From: Tectiglobus sp965223355
GTDB taxonomy: Bacteria > Pseudomonadota > Alphaproteobacteria > Rhizobiales > Hyphomicrobiaceae
Reading direction: 5' to 3'
NCBI GenBank assembly: GCA_965223355.1
Contig: CBDCWE010000002.1
Coordinates: 1-31,955, forward strand
DNA length: 31,955 nt
The position numbers and the translations under genes are program-made. This document shows positions 6,573 through 14,703 of this stretch, in pieces. The notes under the pieces were generated by a model. It searched no databases. It saw only the letters and a list, made by a program, of their open reading frames with translations, and was not told the DNA's origin. Position 1 is the first letter of the stretch; every line of letters begins with the position of its first letter.

Positions 6573-7883
6573 ATGCGCAAGATGGAGGAGTTTTTCGAGC
6601 CCGATACGGTGACCATCATTGATGAGGCGCCGGATAAGATCGAGCCAAGGCAAACGACCGGCAAGATCGTCCCTGTCCAGGCCGAGCTCTTTGAGCCGGA
6701 AGAGATCACTCGCCCGGAACTCAACGTCGCCAAGTTCGCCAGCCTGATCTTCGTGTCGCCGTACTCGAAGAACACCAAGGGCATTAAGACCTACCAATGG
6801 GACAAGCGGATTGGTGAGCAGACGATCAAGGCATCGCTGACCATCTCACCGATCGAAGGCCGGCGCCGGCCTACCACCACCACCTTCGCCGTGTTGCTCG
6901 CTCTGGTGCAGATCTGGGAGTACCAAGGCCAGCCGGCCGATGGGCGGATTGTGTTTTCCGGTCGCCAAGTCGCGGCGATCAACAATTGGCGATGGGGCGG
7001 CGAGACCGCCAAGCGCATCGAGCGCGAGATCGCCGTGCTGAGCGGCACCGAGATCAAATTCACCCGCGCTTTCGAGGACAAGGCCAAGGAAGCCCGCACC
7101 GAAACGCTGAAGATTTTGGGTGATAGCGAAGGCTACTTGCGCAAGGAAAGCCGCCTCAACAAAGAGTATTTCACCGCCGAGCACGTCGTCTACTTCGGCG
7201 ACAAGTTCCTCCAGAACCTGCTCGCCGGCGTCACCAAACCGGTCAATCACGCCGCCTACATCTCGATCAAGAACGACAGCGCGGCCAACTTGTATGCCAA
7301 ACTGGACGTCTACCTGGCCAACAAGGCCGGTCGGCCTTGGAAGCGCCGCGCGTTGCCACTCATCACCGTAGACCTCGAGCTCGCCGGCAAGCGCTACGAG
7401 CAGAAAAAGCATCGCCTCGCCAAGCTCAAAGAGCTCAAGAAGGCCCTCGACAACAAAGAGCTGGCCCACGGCAAGCTGCGGGTGCGCATCGAAGACACGG
7501 CCGACAAGCAGGACTACAACTTGGTGGCCTGGAAAGAGCCCCGCATCGTCAAAGACCGCAGCCCCAAGAAGCTCGCCAACCCGCGTGAAGACTGGGGCAT
7601 GATCATCGACGCCGTGTGCCAAAAGCTCGGCGTTTCGCTCGGAAGTGGCCCCGGCTACCTGCACCAGCGCTACCTCGAAGTGCTGGTTATGTGGTATCCG
7701 AAGGAGTTACTGCTCGACGCGGCTGCCATCGCCAAAGCCGACTATCAAGGCCGCATCCGCACGCACATCACCAAAGTCTTCACCGATGAAGTCCACCGCC
7801 ATGTGCACATGCGCGGTCTGGAGTGGGTGCGCAAGGAAAGTTGCGGCCCGGATTGCAAGTGGAAGAAGTCAAAGGCCGCCTAG
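6573..7883 (+). CDS. Plasmid replication initiator protein
   Basis: A 436-residue initiator that should bind the iterons upstream, melt the AT-rich region and recruit the host helicase. The N-terminal 50 residues are acidic and probably disordered. The core (about 50-300) has the winged-helix character of plasmid Rep proteins: FAVLLALVQIWEYQG resembles the typical hydrophobic helix, and VFSGRQVAAINNWRWGGETAKRIEREIAVLSGTEI is a plausible recognition segment. The C-terminus is Lys-rich. I chose the ATG at 6573, preceded by a GGGGG stretch; a GTG at 6555 would lie within two bases of the last iteron, and a later ATG at 6582 is possible. I am not sure of the Pfam family; it is not an obvious TrfA or RepC. 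The iteron array makes the role secure. Confidence 0.85.
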   Translation: MRKMEEFFEPDTVTIIDEAPDKIEPRQTTGKIVPVQAELFEPEEITRPELNVAKFASLIFVSPYSKNTKGIKTYQWDKRIGEQTIKASLTISPIEGRRRPTTTTFAVLLALVQIWEYQGQPADGRIVFSGRQVAAINNWRWGGETAKRIEREIAVLSGTEIKFTRAFEDKAKEARTETLKILGDSEGYLRKESRLNKEYFTAEHVVYFGDKFLQNLLAGVTKPVNHAAYISIKNDSAANLYAKLDVYLANKAGRPWKRRALPLITVDLELAGKRYEQKKHRLAKLKELKKALDNKELAHGKLRVRIEDTADKQDYNLVAWKEPRIVKDRSPKKLANPREDWGMIIDAVCQKLGVSLGSGPGYLHQRYLEVLVMWYPKELLLDAAAIAKADYQGRIRTHITKVFTDEVHRHVHMRGLEWVRKESCGPDCKWKKSKAA

Positions 7884-7884
7884 C

Positions 7885-7903
7885 GGTACAGCCAACGTCC
7901 CAG
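7885..7903 (+). repeat. Eighth iteron, downstream of rep
   Basis: GGTACAGCCAACGTCCCAG begins one base after the rep stop codon and matches the consensus fully. A lone distal iteron could serve in copy-number control through handcuffing with the main array. Confidence 0.9.
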
Positions 7904-8009
7904 GCACCCGCCAGCTTGCTGTGGCCGGCGCGAGGGCCTAAGATCGAGGCCGTATCGAGTTGGTACCAGACCTGTATCGAGTGGCTTAGCCCGGACGCGG
8001 GCAGCCAGA

Positions 8010-8056
8010 AACCGCTCAGAGGCTCAAAAATGAGCTCTGAGCGGTTTTGTTTTTTC
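8010..8056 (+). terminator. Strong intrinsic terminator of rep
   Basis: A 15-bp stem (AACCGCTCAGA... paired with ...TCTGAGCGGTT, one bulged G) with a six-base loop is followed by TTGTTTTTT. It lies about 125 bases past the rep stop and also faces the end of the convergent gene at 8115. Confidence 0.92.
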
Positions 8057-8114
8057 AACGAGGAAAAGTGCGGCCCGACCCCTTTTTGGCCGTCCTGGCG
8101 GAATTCTGGGCGAA

Positions 8115-9011
8115 TTACGCGGCGCTGTGATGAGCGTTGCGATCGTCGCGCCGCGCTTCGCTGCCGGTCTCGTCGTGCGTGATGGTTGCGGTGATCACAT
8201 CGTCACCGCTGGCCGGATCGGACTTGCCGGCACCAAGCGCCTGGCCCTTGCCCATGCCACTTTCGATCACGTCGAGCATTTGGCTCATGATCTCTTTGAG
8301 ATCCTGATTGATCCGTCGCTTGTCAATGATCTCGTCCTGCAGGAAGTCGACCTGCGTGGCGAGCTTGGCGATGGTTTCATCCTTGCCGGCGATGATCGCG
8401 TCTTTCGTACTCAGCTCGCCAGCCAGGCGAGCATTCTCGATCGCTGTATCGCTCGCACCAGCCACTGGCTCCGCCGGCGATACCGGCTCTTCGGACTTCA
8501 CCGCCGGCGCTGGCGCCGTTGCTTCGGTCTCACTCGGCTGCGCGACCGCTGCGGCCACTTCTGGCCGGGCCATGATGAACGACAGCAGCGATGGTTCATT
8601 GATGAACCAACCGAGCTTGCTGTCCTTGTCGCCATCGATCTTCCCGCTCTTGCAGTAGTCCTGGAGGGTGCGCTCGGCCGGCACGGCCCGCCGGTGTTTC
8701 CGAAACAGCCCCTGCGCATCGAGGACGGTCAAGTTGTAGAACGTACCGTCAACCGCCCGGGACTGCTCACCGCGAGCTGCGGCGCTTGCGGCGTCCGCGT
8801 CGCTGGTTGCGGTGTTGTCATTCTTGGCTCGTTCATCCTCACGCGCCGCATGCGGCGTTGATGATGGTTGATCTGCGCCGCTTGCGTCGCGCTCCGCGGT
8901 CGCTGCGGCCACGCCCGGCACCACAGCTGACTGATCGTGCGGCGTCTGCGGCGCTTGCGTCGTAGAGCCAAATGCCGTCGTGCGCTGGCGGCCACCAGTG
9001 AAGGTATTCAT
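8115..9011 (-). CDS. Putative DNA-binding coiled-coil protein
   Basis: A 298-residue protein read toward rep. Residues 1-85 are low-complexity (Ala, Thr, Gln, Asp). At about 88-150 there is a domain resembling excisionase/MerR-like helix-turn-helix modules: LTVLDAQGLFRKHRR, then RTLQDYCKSGKIDG, then a W-F-I-N-E-P-S-L segment. Residues 190-260 form a coiled coil (ELSTKDAIIAGKDETIAKL and on). The tail is polar. The upstream side is shared with the parA promoter region and the GTAAAGA repeats, so it may regulate or bind there. Its role is not established; a plasmid regulator or replication accessory factor fits the context between rep and par. Confidence 0.6.
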   Translation of the reverse strand: MNTFTGGRQRTTAFGSTTQAPQTPHDQSAVVPGVAAATAERDASGADQPSSTPHAAREDERAKNDNTATSDADAASAAARGEQSRAVDGTFYNLTVLDAQGLFRKHRRAVPAERTLQDYCKSGKIDGDKDSKLGWFINEPSLLSFIMARPEVAAAVAQPSETEATAPAPAVKSEEPVSPAEPVAGASDTAIENARLAGELSTKDAIIAGKDETIAKLATQVDFLQDEIIDKRRINQDLKEIMSQMLDVIESGMGKGQALGAGKSDPASGDDVITATITHDETGSEARRDDRNAHHSAA

Positions 9012-9211
9012 ACCGACTCATTGTATCAGCGATCCGAAGTGGCAAGCGTTGGCTTTATCCCCACGATGGGGAAGTTCTTCGTTCGTTTCGATGATCTTGC
9101 CCGCGCCAGGCGTCCTCAAGGCCACGCCGCGAAGCGGTGGCATTGCATGCCAGCCTTGACCACGCCCGTCCCGCGCAAGTGACTGACAATCAGAACGAAA
9201 TGGAAAGTAGT

Positions 9212-9327
9212 GTAAAGAGTAAAGATATCGTATTTAGTAAAGATAGCGTATGTACATATGTGAGTGTAAAGATGCAAAGATAGCGTAAAGACACTAGATT
9301 TACTCTTTACACTATTGAACGTAAAGA
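9212..9327. repeat. GTAAAGA repeat array, candidate partition site (parS)
   Basis: The 366-bp gap 9012-9377 has no gene. It holds GTAAAGA at 9212, 9219, 9237, 9266, 9285 and 9321, GCAAAGA at 9274 and the inverted form TCTTTAC at 9304. Three copies extend to a 14-bp unit close to GTAAAGATAGCGTA (starts 9219, 9237, 9274). Short AT-rich repeats just upstream of a small parA with a ribbon-helix-helix partner are typical centromere/operator sites of type Ib partition systems. The array probably also represses the par promoter. Confidence 0.7.
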
Positions 9328-9377
9328 CGAACACTGGTACAAGTGATCAGCGAAGACGTGCGCGCGTGGAGACGATT

Positions 9378-10028
9378 ATGCAAACCCTCAGTGTGTGCTC
9401 ATCCAAAGGTGGAGCCGGCAAGACGACGCTGGCTGCGGCGCTTGCGGTCGCTGCGGCTGACGACGGTTTGCGGGTTGGCATCATCGACATTGATCCACAA
9501 CAGACGCTGGCCGATTGGTGGGTAGATCGTGGTGAGCCGGACAATCCGGTGCTGCTCACCTGGCAAGCGAACCTCGGCGTGAAGTATCTGCCGAAGGCAT
9601 TGGAATGGGCGCACAACAACGACCTTGATCTGGTGATCATTGATACGCCACCGGCCATCATGGGGATCATCGAGTACGCCGTTGGCGTCGCGGACTTCGT
9701 GCTGGTGCCGACCCAGCCGTCGCCAGCGGACGTTGGCGGCATCCAAGCCGTGATCGATCTCGTGGCCGACGCAAAGAAGGACTTCGCCTTCGTCATCAAC
9801 CGGGCCGAGCCGCGCGGTGATGCGCTCGTCAAAGGAACGCAAGCGGCGCTGAAGGAGGTCGGGCCGATCATCCCGGCGGTGATCTGCAACCGTGTGTCGT
9901 TCCGCTCGTCGATGGGCACTGGTCAGTCGGCGGCCGAGGTCGATGGCAAGAAAGCAGGCGAAGAGATCGCCGGTCTCTGGCGCGCGGTCAAGAAGCACCT
10001 GCGCACGGTGGCTCGTAAGGCGGCGTAA
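9378..10028 (+). CDS. parA: ParA partition ATPase (small, type Ib)
   Basis: A 216-residue Walker-type ATPase that positions plasmid copies on the nucleoid. The deviant Walker A is KGGAGKTT at residues 10-17, the switch segment is DIDPQQTLADWW, and Walker B is LVIIDTPP. There is no N-terminal helix-turn-helix extension, so it belongs to the short type Ib class. I chose the ATG at 9378 with GGAG nine bases upstream; the frame is open before it, but that part lies in the repeat array. The gene for its small DNA-binding partner starts 14 bases after its stop. Confidence 0.95.
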   Translation: MQTLSVCSSKGGAGKTTLAAALAVAAADDGLRVGIIDIDPQQTLADWWVDRGEPDNPVLLTWQANLGVKYLPKALEWAHNNDLDLVIIDTPPAIMGIIEYAVGVADFVLVPTQPSPADVGGIQAVIDLVADAKKDFAFVINRAEPRGDALVKGTQAALKEVGPIIPAVICNRVSFRSSMGTGQSAAEVDGKKAGEEIAGLWRAVKKHLRTVARKAA

Positions 10029-10042
10029 GAGGGGACGCAGTG

Positions 10043-10345
10043 ATGGTGGATGTCTCAAAAGGCGCGGGCAGCAATCCGTTTGGTAGTGTCGTCGAACGGA
10101 TGCGTGGTGGCCGCAAGCGCGCGGGCAGTGAAGCCGAAGCCCGACGGCCGCGCGAGAAGGTGCTGTCACCAACCGATGGCCGCGTACTGCGCGGCAAAGG
10201 CAAGACCGTGCCGGTCAACTATCGCGTGACGCCGGAATTCAAACAGGACTTGTTTGATCTCGCCAAAGAGGACGGCATCAGCATGACGGACGTGCTCGAA
10301 CGCGCCGTCGCACTCTACAAACGAACACCGAAAGGGAAGCGCTGA
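10043..10345 (+). CDS. Ribbon-helix-helix partition partner (ParB/ParG-like)
   Basis: About 100 residues. The first 55 are basic and flexible, and the C-terminal part has ribbon-helix-helix character: a beta strand VPVNYRVTPEFK, then two helices with KQDLFDLAKEDG and SMTDVLERAVALYKR. This is the layout of centromere-binding partners of type Ib ParA proteins, where the flexible tail stimulates the ATPase. It probably binds the GTAAAGA array at 9212-9327. The ATG at 10043 follows an AGAGGGG Shine-Dalgarno; a GTG one codon earlier is also possible. Its stop overlaps the start of the next gene by one base. Confidence 0.85.
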   Translation: MVDVSKGAGSNPFGSVVERMRGGRKRAGSEAEARRPREKVLSPTDGRVLRGKGKTVPVNYRVTPEFKQDLFDLAKEDGISMTDVLERAVALYKRTPKGKR

Positions 10346-11583
10346 TGGCGCGGGTCTTGTCAGCACTGGGGGTGGGGCTGGCCTCGACGATCGCGCTGGC
10401 GGCGGTTTCGTTCGTGATCGCCCTGTCGGTTTTCATGAACGGCTACTTTGCGTTCATGCGCCTCGGCGGTGAGCTGAGTACCGTCCTATCGGCCAGTACC
10501 AACGTTGCGCCGCTGATCGCAGCCGGCGTGGTTGCTTGCATCGATATCCTGAAAGCCTTCGCGCCGGTTTTTGCAGCACGTGCCTGGCGCGTCGGTGCCT
10601 ACGGGTATGTGTTGATGAGCGTGGCGCTGCTTGTCGGCGGTATCACCCTCTCGGGCTTAGCGGCGTACGGCCTGATCATGGAACAGCGGTCGGGCGTGAA
10701 GAGCGAGCGCACAGCCACCAAGGAAACCGCGAGCGACCTGCTGATACAACGCAAGGATGCACGGGCTCGGATCGCTGCGCTTGGCGCGTCGCGACCGGTG
10801 GCAACGATCGAAGCGGAACTCGCGGCCAAGCGGCAGCATCGACGTTGGGACAGCACGAAGGGCTGTGTTGATGCCACGGCCGGAGCAAGCCGCCGGTTCT
10901 GTGCCGAGTACAACCAATTGCAAGGTGAGCTCGGTCAAGCCCAAGCGTTGGCGGCGGCCCGGGCAAAATTGGCGGGGATCGAAACGAAGCTGGAAGCCAT
11001 TCGCGCGCGTGGTGGCGTGAGACCAACCGACCCGCAAATGGAAAGCCTGTCGAAAGTGTTTGGCTGGAGAGCGGACAAGATCGAAGTGGCGGTCTTGCTC
11101 TTGATTGCCGTCATGATCGAATTCGTCTCGGCCTTCGGCCTGTATTTCGCCCTCGGACATGGCGGCCGCACGCCACCGCGGGCCGCGCCGCAAGCGGCGC
11201 CGGAGAAGGGAACCGCAAAGACGGCGCCGGCGGCGCAACCGATCAAAGCAGCCAAGAAGCCGGTTGTCGTTGACGCGGTGGCCACAGAAGCGCTGACCGA
11301 GCCTACAGCTCTTGCCGATGCGTCCGATCCGGTAGCCGAGCTCGGCGAGTACGGCGTCGCCCGCTTGGAACGAGTGGAGGGCGCGTCAGTTGCCTTGTCC
11401 GCGCTCTACACCGACTACTGCCAGTGGTGCTCGGCGATGGCGCGCACTGCCATGGAACGCAGCGACTTCGAGCAAACGCTCTCACGCATCGCCGAGCATG
11501 TCGATGAGATCGAACTGAAAGCACGCGGTCGTGGTCGGGTGTTGATCAACATGCAGATCCGGCGGCGCCTGGCCGCGGCATGA
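10345..11583 (+). CDS. Multi-pass membrane protein of the par operon
   Basis: A 412-residue protein with three N-terminal membrane helices (about 5-35, 50-72, 80-110), a charged coiled-coil section (about 112-220) with three cysteines, a fourth hydrophobic helix at about 245-270, a Pro/Ala-rich linker, and a C-terminal soluble domain (about 340-410) with YTDYCQWC and RSDFEQTL. That last part reminds me of the winged-helix tail found in some phage and plasmid primase/helicase proteins; I hold this loosely. Translation is coupled to the ribbon-helix-helix gene by a one-base overlap (TGATG). I do not recognise the family. Linking the partition operon or plasmid DNA to the membrane is one possible role. 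Confidence 0.65.
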   Translation: MARVLSALGVGLASTIALAAVSFVIALSVFMNGYFAFMRLGGELSTVLSASTNVAPLIAAGVVACIDILKAFAPVFAARAWRVGAYGYVLMSVALLVGGITLSGLAAYGLIMEQRSGVKSERTATKETASDLLIQRKDARARIAALGASRPVATIEAELAAKRQHRRWDSTKGCVDATAGASRRFCAEYNQLQGELGQAQALAAARAKLAGIETKLEAIRARGGVRPTDPQMESLSKVFGWRADKIEVAVLLLIAVMIEFVSAFGLYFALGHGGRTPPRAAPQAAPEKGTAKTAPAAQPIKAAKKPVVVDAVATEALTEPTALADASDPVAELGEYGVARLERVEGASVALSALYTDYCQWCSAMARTAMERSDFEQTLSRIAEHVDEIELKARGRGRVLINMQIRRRLAAA

Positions 11584-11966
11584 TCCTGTTCGTGTCTGCG
11601 CAAAGACACATCGGATGTCCGAAGCAGCGCAGCCGGCAGTAGCTGCTTCGCTCGCAATGGACGCCCGGCCGTGACGCTGGCGGCACGATCGCGGCGGTAT
11701 CGCAATCGGGTGCGGACGTTGTTCCTCGCGTGAGGGATCGTCACCGCCAGGCGAAGATGTCGCCGGCATACAGGCCGGTGATTTCGCCACGACGTTGGCA
11801 TTGCCGGCGGTAGCTTCGGGGGCAAAGCGCCTAGAGCCCGACCCTGACCGGCAAGGGCAGGGGCACGCCCCAGAGAACCACGAATGTGAATTGTGTAAAC
11901 TACTGAAATTAATGTGAAAACGTATACTGCACGTATCGTTCTTTGGTAGAGCAAGGAGTATGCAGG
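11584..11966. other. Gene-free stretch with a long imperfect stem (possible structured RNA)
   Basis: No convincing gene in either direction over 383 bp. CTGGCGG-c-ACGATC at 11677-11690 pairs with 11736-11750 (GATCGT, then CCGCCAG) around a GC-rich 45-base loop. The right part (about 11885-11940) is AT-rich and probably holds the promoter of the gene at 11967. No T-run follows the stem, so it is not a simple terminator. Confidence 0.35.
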
Positions 11967-12227
11967 ATGCCAGCGAAACGAAAACCTGATCCCGTCCATC
12001 CGGCGTTCAAGTCGCAGTCCGGTTCGGTACAACTGGCCGTTTGGCAGAACGACGCCAACGTCGATGGTGAAGAGCGCACGTTCTACACCGTGACGATGGA
12101 ACGATCGTACAAAGATCGCAACGACGAGTGGCAGAAGACCACCCAACTTCGGCAAAGCGATCTCGGTGATGCGATTGCCTGTTTGCAGTCAGCGCAACGG
12201 TTTCTGATGAAGGAAGAGACGGCGTGA
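11967..12227 (+). CDS. Small conserved hypothetical protein
   Basis: 86 residues. The pattern SGSVQLAVWQNDANVDGEER, then FYTVTMERSYKDRN, then a C-terminal helix with DLGDAIACLQSAQRFLM matches a widespread family of small uncharacterised proteins from phages and plasmids that look like a beta-sheet plus helix, PC4-like single-strand nucleic-acid binders; I cannot confirm the fold. The ATG at 11967 was chosen because AAGGAG lies 8-10 bases upstream; another ATG between them is out of frame and quickly stops. A strong terminator follows directly. Confidence 0.7.
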   Translation: MPAKRKPDPVHPAFKSQSGSVQLAVWQNDANVDGEERTFYTVTMERSYKDRNDEWQKTTQLRQSDLGDAIACLQSAQRFLMKEETA

Positions 12228-12237
12228 GCCAGCTTCG

Positions 12238-12275
12238 CCGGGCGGCACCAGACGGTGCCGGCCCGGTTTTCTTTT
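12238..12275 (+). terminator. Intrinsic terminator
   Basis: CCGGGC-GGCACC and GGTGCC-g-GCCCGG arms with a four-base loop are followed by TTTTCTTTT. It closes the 11967-12227 gene. Confidence 0.9.
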
Positions 12276-12317
12276 AAGACACCCGAGCAGACCCCAAAGA
12301 GGCTAACGCGGATACGT

Positions 12318-12881
12318 TCATACTTGCGGGCTGCGAGGTGAAGCATCGGCAAAATCCCACATCGCCATGGCTAGATAGGAGCGGTAGGGTGCAAACGCGA
12401 GCGCTGCTTTGGCGGGTTTACGTCTGCCAATCAATCGCGAGAAGGTTTTCTGAACAGTAACATCGCCTTCTGGCCACACATCAGGGCACCGGCAATAAAA
12501 AATCGACGCCATGTCGCATGTCCACTGCCCAATGCCCCAAATGGACAACAGCCGCTCGGAGCGAAGGTCGTGATCGAGTTGGCGCAATGTCCTAGAACAT
12601 AAAAGCCCGTCTTGATGGGCTGCGTGGATCGAGCAGAGTGCCTTGATCTTGTTACGAGAGACTCCACATCCTCGAAGCAATTCCACAGTGTTGGTCTCGA
12701 AGAATTCAGGAATGGCTTTGTCGACATCTAACGCAGCGGCTTCGACGCGCGCCCAGATGCTGCGAGCAGCCTTGGTTGATAATTGCTGCCCGATTACTGA
12801 CCGCGCGAGGAAATATCCGAGAGATTTATCGTCCCGATAAGGGAGCGGTTTAGGGCCAACGCTTCGAATGGCTTCGGCCAA
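12318..12881 (-). CDS. AlkA-like DNA-3-methyladenine glycosylase II, N-terminus altered
   Basis: Base-excision-repair glycosylase of the HhH-GPD superfamily, which removes alkylated bases. Visible are the N-terminal helix RSVIGQQLSTKAA, the helix-hairpin-helix LLSIWGIGQWTCDM, and DVWPEGD with the catalytic aspartate. The length (about 187 residues) is slightly short for the AlkA-like family (about 200-215). The frame continues upstream into the Tn3-type end at 12896 and meets a stop inside it, and no ATG is present, so the native start has probably been lost. A TTG at 12879-12881 is the first usable start. The gene may be poorly expressed. It is read away from the transposon remnant. Confidence 0.75.
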   Translation of the reverse strand: MAEAIRSVGPKPLPYRDDKSLGYFLARSVIGQQLSTKAARSIWARVEAAALDVDKAIPEFFETNTVELLRGCGVSRNKIKALCSIHAAHQDGLLCSRTLRQLDHDLRSERLLSIWGIGQWTCDMASIFYCRCPDVWPEGDVTVQKTFSRLIGRRKPAKAALAFAPYRSYLAMAMWDFADASPRSPQV

Positions 12882-12895
12882 CGGCAGGGCTATAC

Positions 12896-12937
12896 GGGGT
12901 AAGCTCGGGATACGTGTAATAGGTAGTCACTTTGGCT
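12896..12937 (+). repeat. Left terminal inverted repeat of the mini-Tn3
   Basis: 42 bp beginning GGGGTAAGCTCGGGATACG; exact reverse complement of 14311-14352. Confidence 0.95.
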
Positions 12938-13046
12938 AAACTTGCGGCGATCTCCGCAAGACAAGCTCCTCCTAGCCATCTGCTTTGCTCGTCACTCGAA
13001 ACGCTTGAAAGCCGACCAGGGCTGGCTCCTTGCTGGCCTCAATTGA

Positions 13047-14240
13047 CCTTTCTGGCCAGCCAGGGCCGCCGTCACTGGCTCCGATCCGAAGCTTGACGAT
13101 GCCATCAAGCGTTATCTCTTCGCGATCTTCGGCTACGGCTGCAATCTCGGCCCCAACCAGACCGCACACCACGCACCGAAAACGATCAGTCGACATACAT
13201 TGCGTCGGATCAATGCCCAGCATGTCAGCGCCGACACACTCGACGCGGCCAAAACCGATGTCATCAACGAATACTCTCGGTTCGATCTCCCGCGATTTTG
13301 GGGCAGCGGCCAGGCCGCGATCGCAGATGGCAAGCACATCGAGCTGCGCGAAAATAACCTGATTGGCGAACGGCACATCCGTTATGGCGGCTACGGTGGG
13401 ATCGCGTATCACCACATCTCAGACACCTACATCGCACTGTTCTGCAACTTCATTGCCTGCGGTGTGTGGGAGGCCGTCTACATCCTGGATGGGCTGTTGG
13501 AAAACCGTTCCGACATCCAACCGGACACACTTCATGCCGACACGCACGGACAAAGCGAACCGGTCTTTGGGCTGGCGCACCTGCTCGGCATCAAGCTGTA
13601 CCCGCGCATGCGAAACTGGAACGATGTCATCTTCTATCGGCCCGAAAAATCCAGCGCGTACCGGCACATTGATGCGCTGTTTGGTCAAGTCGTCGATTGG
13701 GCGTTGATCGAACGCCACTGGCCGGACATGATGCAGGTGGTTCTATCAATTCAGGCTGGCACCGTTTTGCCGTCGATGCTGCTGCGCAAGCTCGGCAGTC
13801 ACAACCGCACCAATAAGCTCCACAAGGCCTTCCGAGAGCTTGGTCGCGTCATCCGCACAATGTTCCTGCTGCGCTACATCTCGGAAACAGGGTTCCGCCT
13901 CAGCATCCGGGCTGAAACGACGAAGGTCGAGTCATTCCATAGCTTCATGGACTGGATCGGTTTTGGCGGACCCATCGTCAAAAGTGGCGATCCTGTCGAG
14001 CAGGCCAAGCAGCTCAAGTACATGGATCTCGTCGCCAACGCGATCATCCTTCAGAACGTTGCCGATCTGACCGACATCGTGGCAGAGTTGGCCGATGCCG
14101 GGCACACGATCACTAAGGACCACGTGCAGCGTCTCAGTCCTTACATGCGCGAGCATATCCGGCGGTTTGGCCAATACGATCTCGATATGAACGCTCTGCC
14201 GCCGCCGCTGATGTCGCGGGAGTTGGTCGTCGCAGCGTAG
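13047..14240 (+). pseudogene. tnpA: Tn3-family transposase, C-terminal fragment
   Basis: The frame is open from the TGA at 13044-13046 to 14240, about 397 codons of a protein normally near 1,000. Family sequence begins at about 13086 (DDAIKRYLFAIFGYGCNLGP). The catalytic DDE residues appear intact: QAAIADG, then HADTHGQ, and the glutamate in TTKVESFHSF. The whole N-terminal DNA-binding part is missing and there is no good start codon, so the product cannot work as a transposase. It is only distantly like the full transposase at 22027-24945. Confidence 0.9.
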
Positions 14241-14310
14241 CCCGGTGACCTCATAGCTGCTCAAAACGGCAAGATTTTCTTGAGAGAACGGGAAGTGGGT
14301 CAGCGATTTC

Positions 14311-14352
14311 AGCCAAAGTGACTACCTATTACACGTATCCCGAGCTTACCCC
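14311..14352 (-). repeat. Right terminal inverted repeat of the mini-Tn3
   Basis: 42 bp, exact reverse complement of 12896-12937. Read outward it contains GTG at 14318, which opens the next gene. Confidence 0.95.
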
Positions 14353-14695
14353 AGATACGGTTGATCAGCTTCGTGCATTGGAAGAGCGCTTGCTCGATCC
14401 TGACGTTCGCTCATCGGTTCAAGAACTCGACACACTGCTTGCCGACAGCTTTCGGGAAATCGGCAGCTCTGGCCGAAGCTACGACAGGGTATCGATTATC
14501 AAAGATTTGAAAGCTTCTCCGGGATTTGGCGGGCCACGCACGATCAGTGAATTTCATGCGGACCTGCTCAGCCCGACTGTTGCATTGGTCACTTATCGGA
14601 TCGTTGAATCGTCGACTTTGCGAAGCTCGATCTGGCAGTTGTCATCCGGCCGGTGGCGGATGGTTTTTCATCAAGGCACTCCTGCGAAGGTTTGA
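14318..14695 (+). CDS. DUF4440/SnoaL-like protein with a transposon-derived N-terminus
   Basis: A 125-residue NTF2-like fold protein of the DUF4440 family: LRALEERLLDPDVRSS, then LLADSFREIGSSGRSYDR, and a C-terminal WQLSSGRWRMVFHQGTPA. The family motif starts at about residue 16; the first 12 residues are encoded by the outer end of the mini-Tn3 repeat, whose GTG at 14318 acts as the only in-frame start near enough. The element therefore replaced the native start with its own. Function of the family is varied (hydrolase-like or regulatory); no specific role claimed. The GNAT gene starts eight bases after its stop. Confidence 0.75.
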   Translation: MTTYYTYPELTPDTVDQLRALEERLLDPDVRSSVQELDTLLADSFREIGSSGRSYDRVSIIKDLKASPGFGGPRTISEFHADLLSPTVALVTYRIVESSTLRSSIWQLSSGRWRMVFHQGTPAKV

Positions 14696-14703
14696 CGGCG
14701 ACC

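Larger units (their letters stand above)
12896..14352. mobile_element. 1,457-bp deletion derivative of a Tn3-family transposon
   Basis: Perfect 42-bp terminal inverted repeats at 12896-12937 and 14311-14352, each with GGGG at the outer tip, enclose only the C-terminal half of a Tn3-type transposase and about 100 bp of unrelated DNA with a CTTGCGG/CCGCAAG hairpin (from 12942). No resolvase is present, so it can move only with help in trans. The flanking five bases differ (TATAC left, AGATA right), so no target duplication survives. Confidence 0.9.

Noticed and set aside
6275..6784. Minus-strand frame crossing the iterons
   Set aside because: Repeated residues come from translating the iterons; it is not a repeat protein.
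6846..7664. Long open frame on the minus strand inside rep (272 codons)
   Set aside because: It is antisense to a strongly supported initiator gene, has no family features, and arises from the GC bias at third positions.
9399..10172. 257-codon minus-strand frame over parA
   Set aside because: Antisense to parA and composed of His/Arg-rich shadow sequence.
12891..14357. Target-site duplication for the mini-Tn3
   Set aside because: The five bases on the two sides (TATAC and AGATA) do not match; a one-base shift gives only ATAC, which is too weak.
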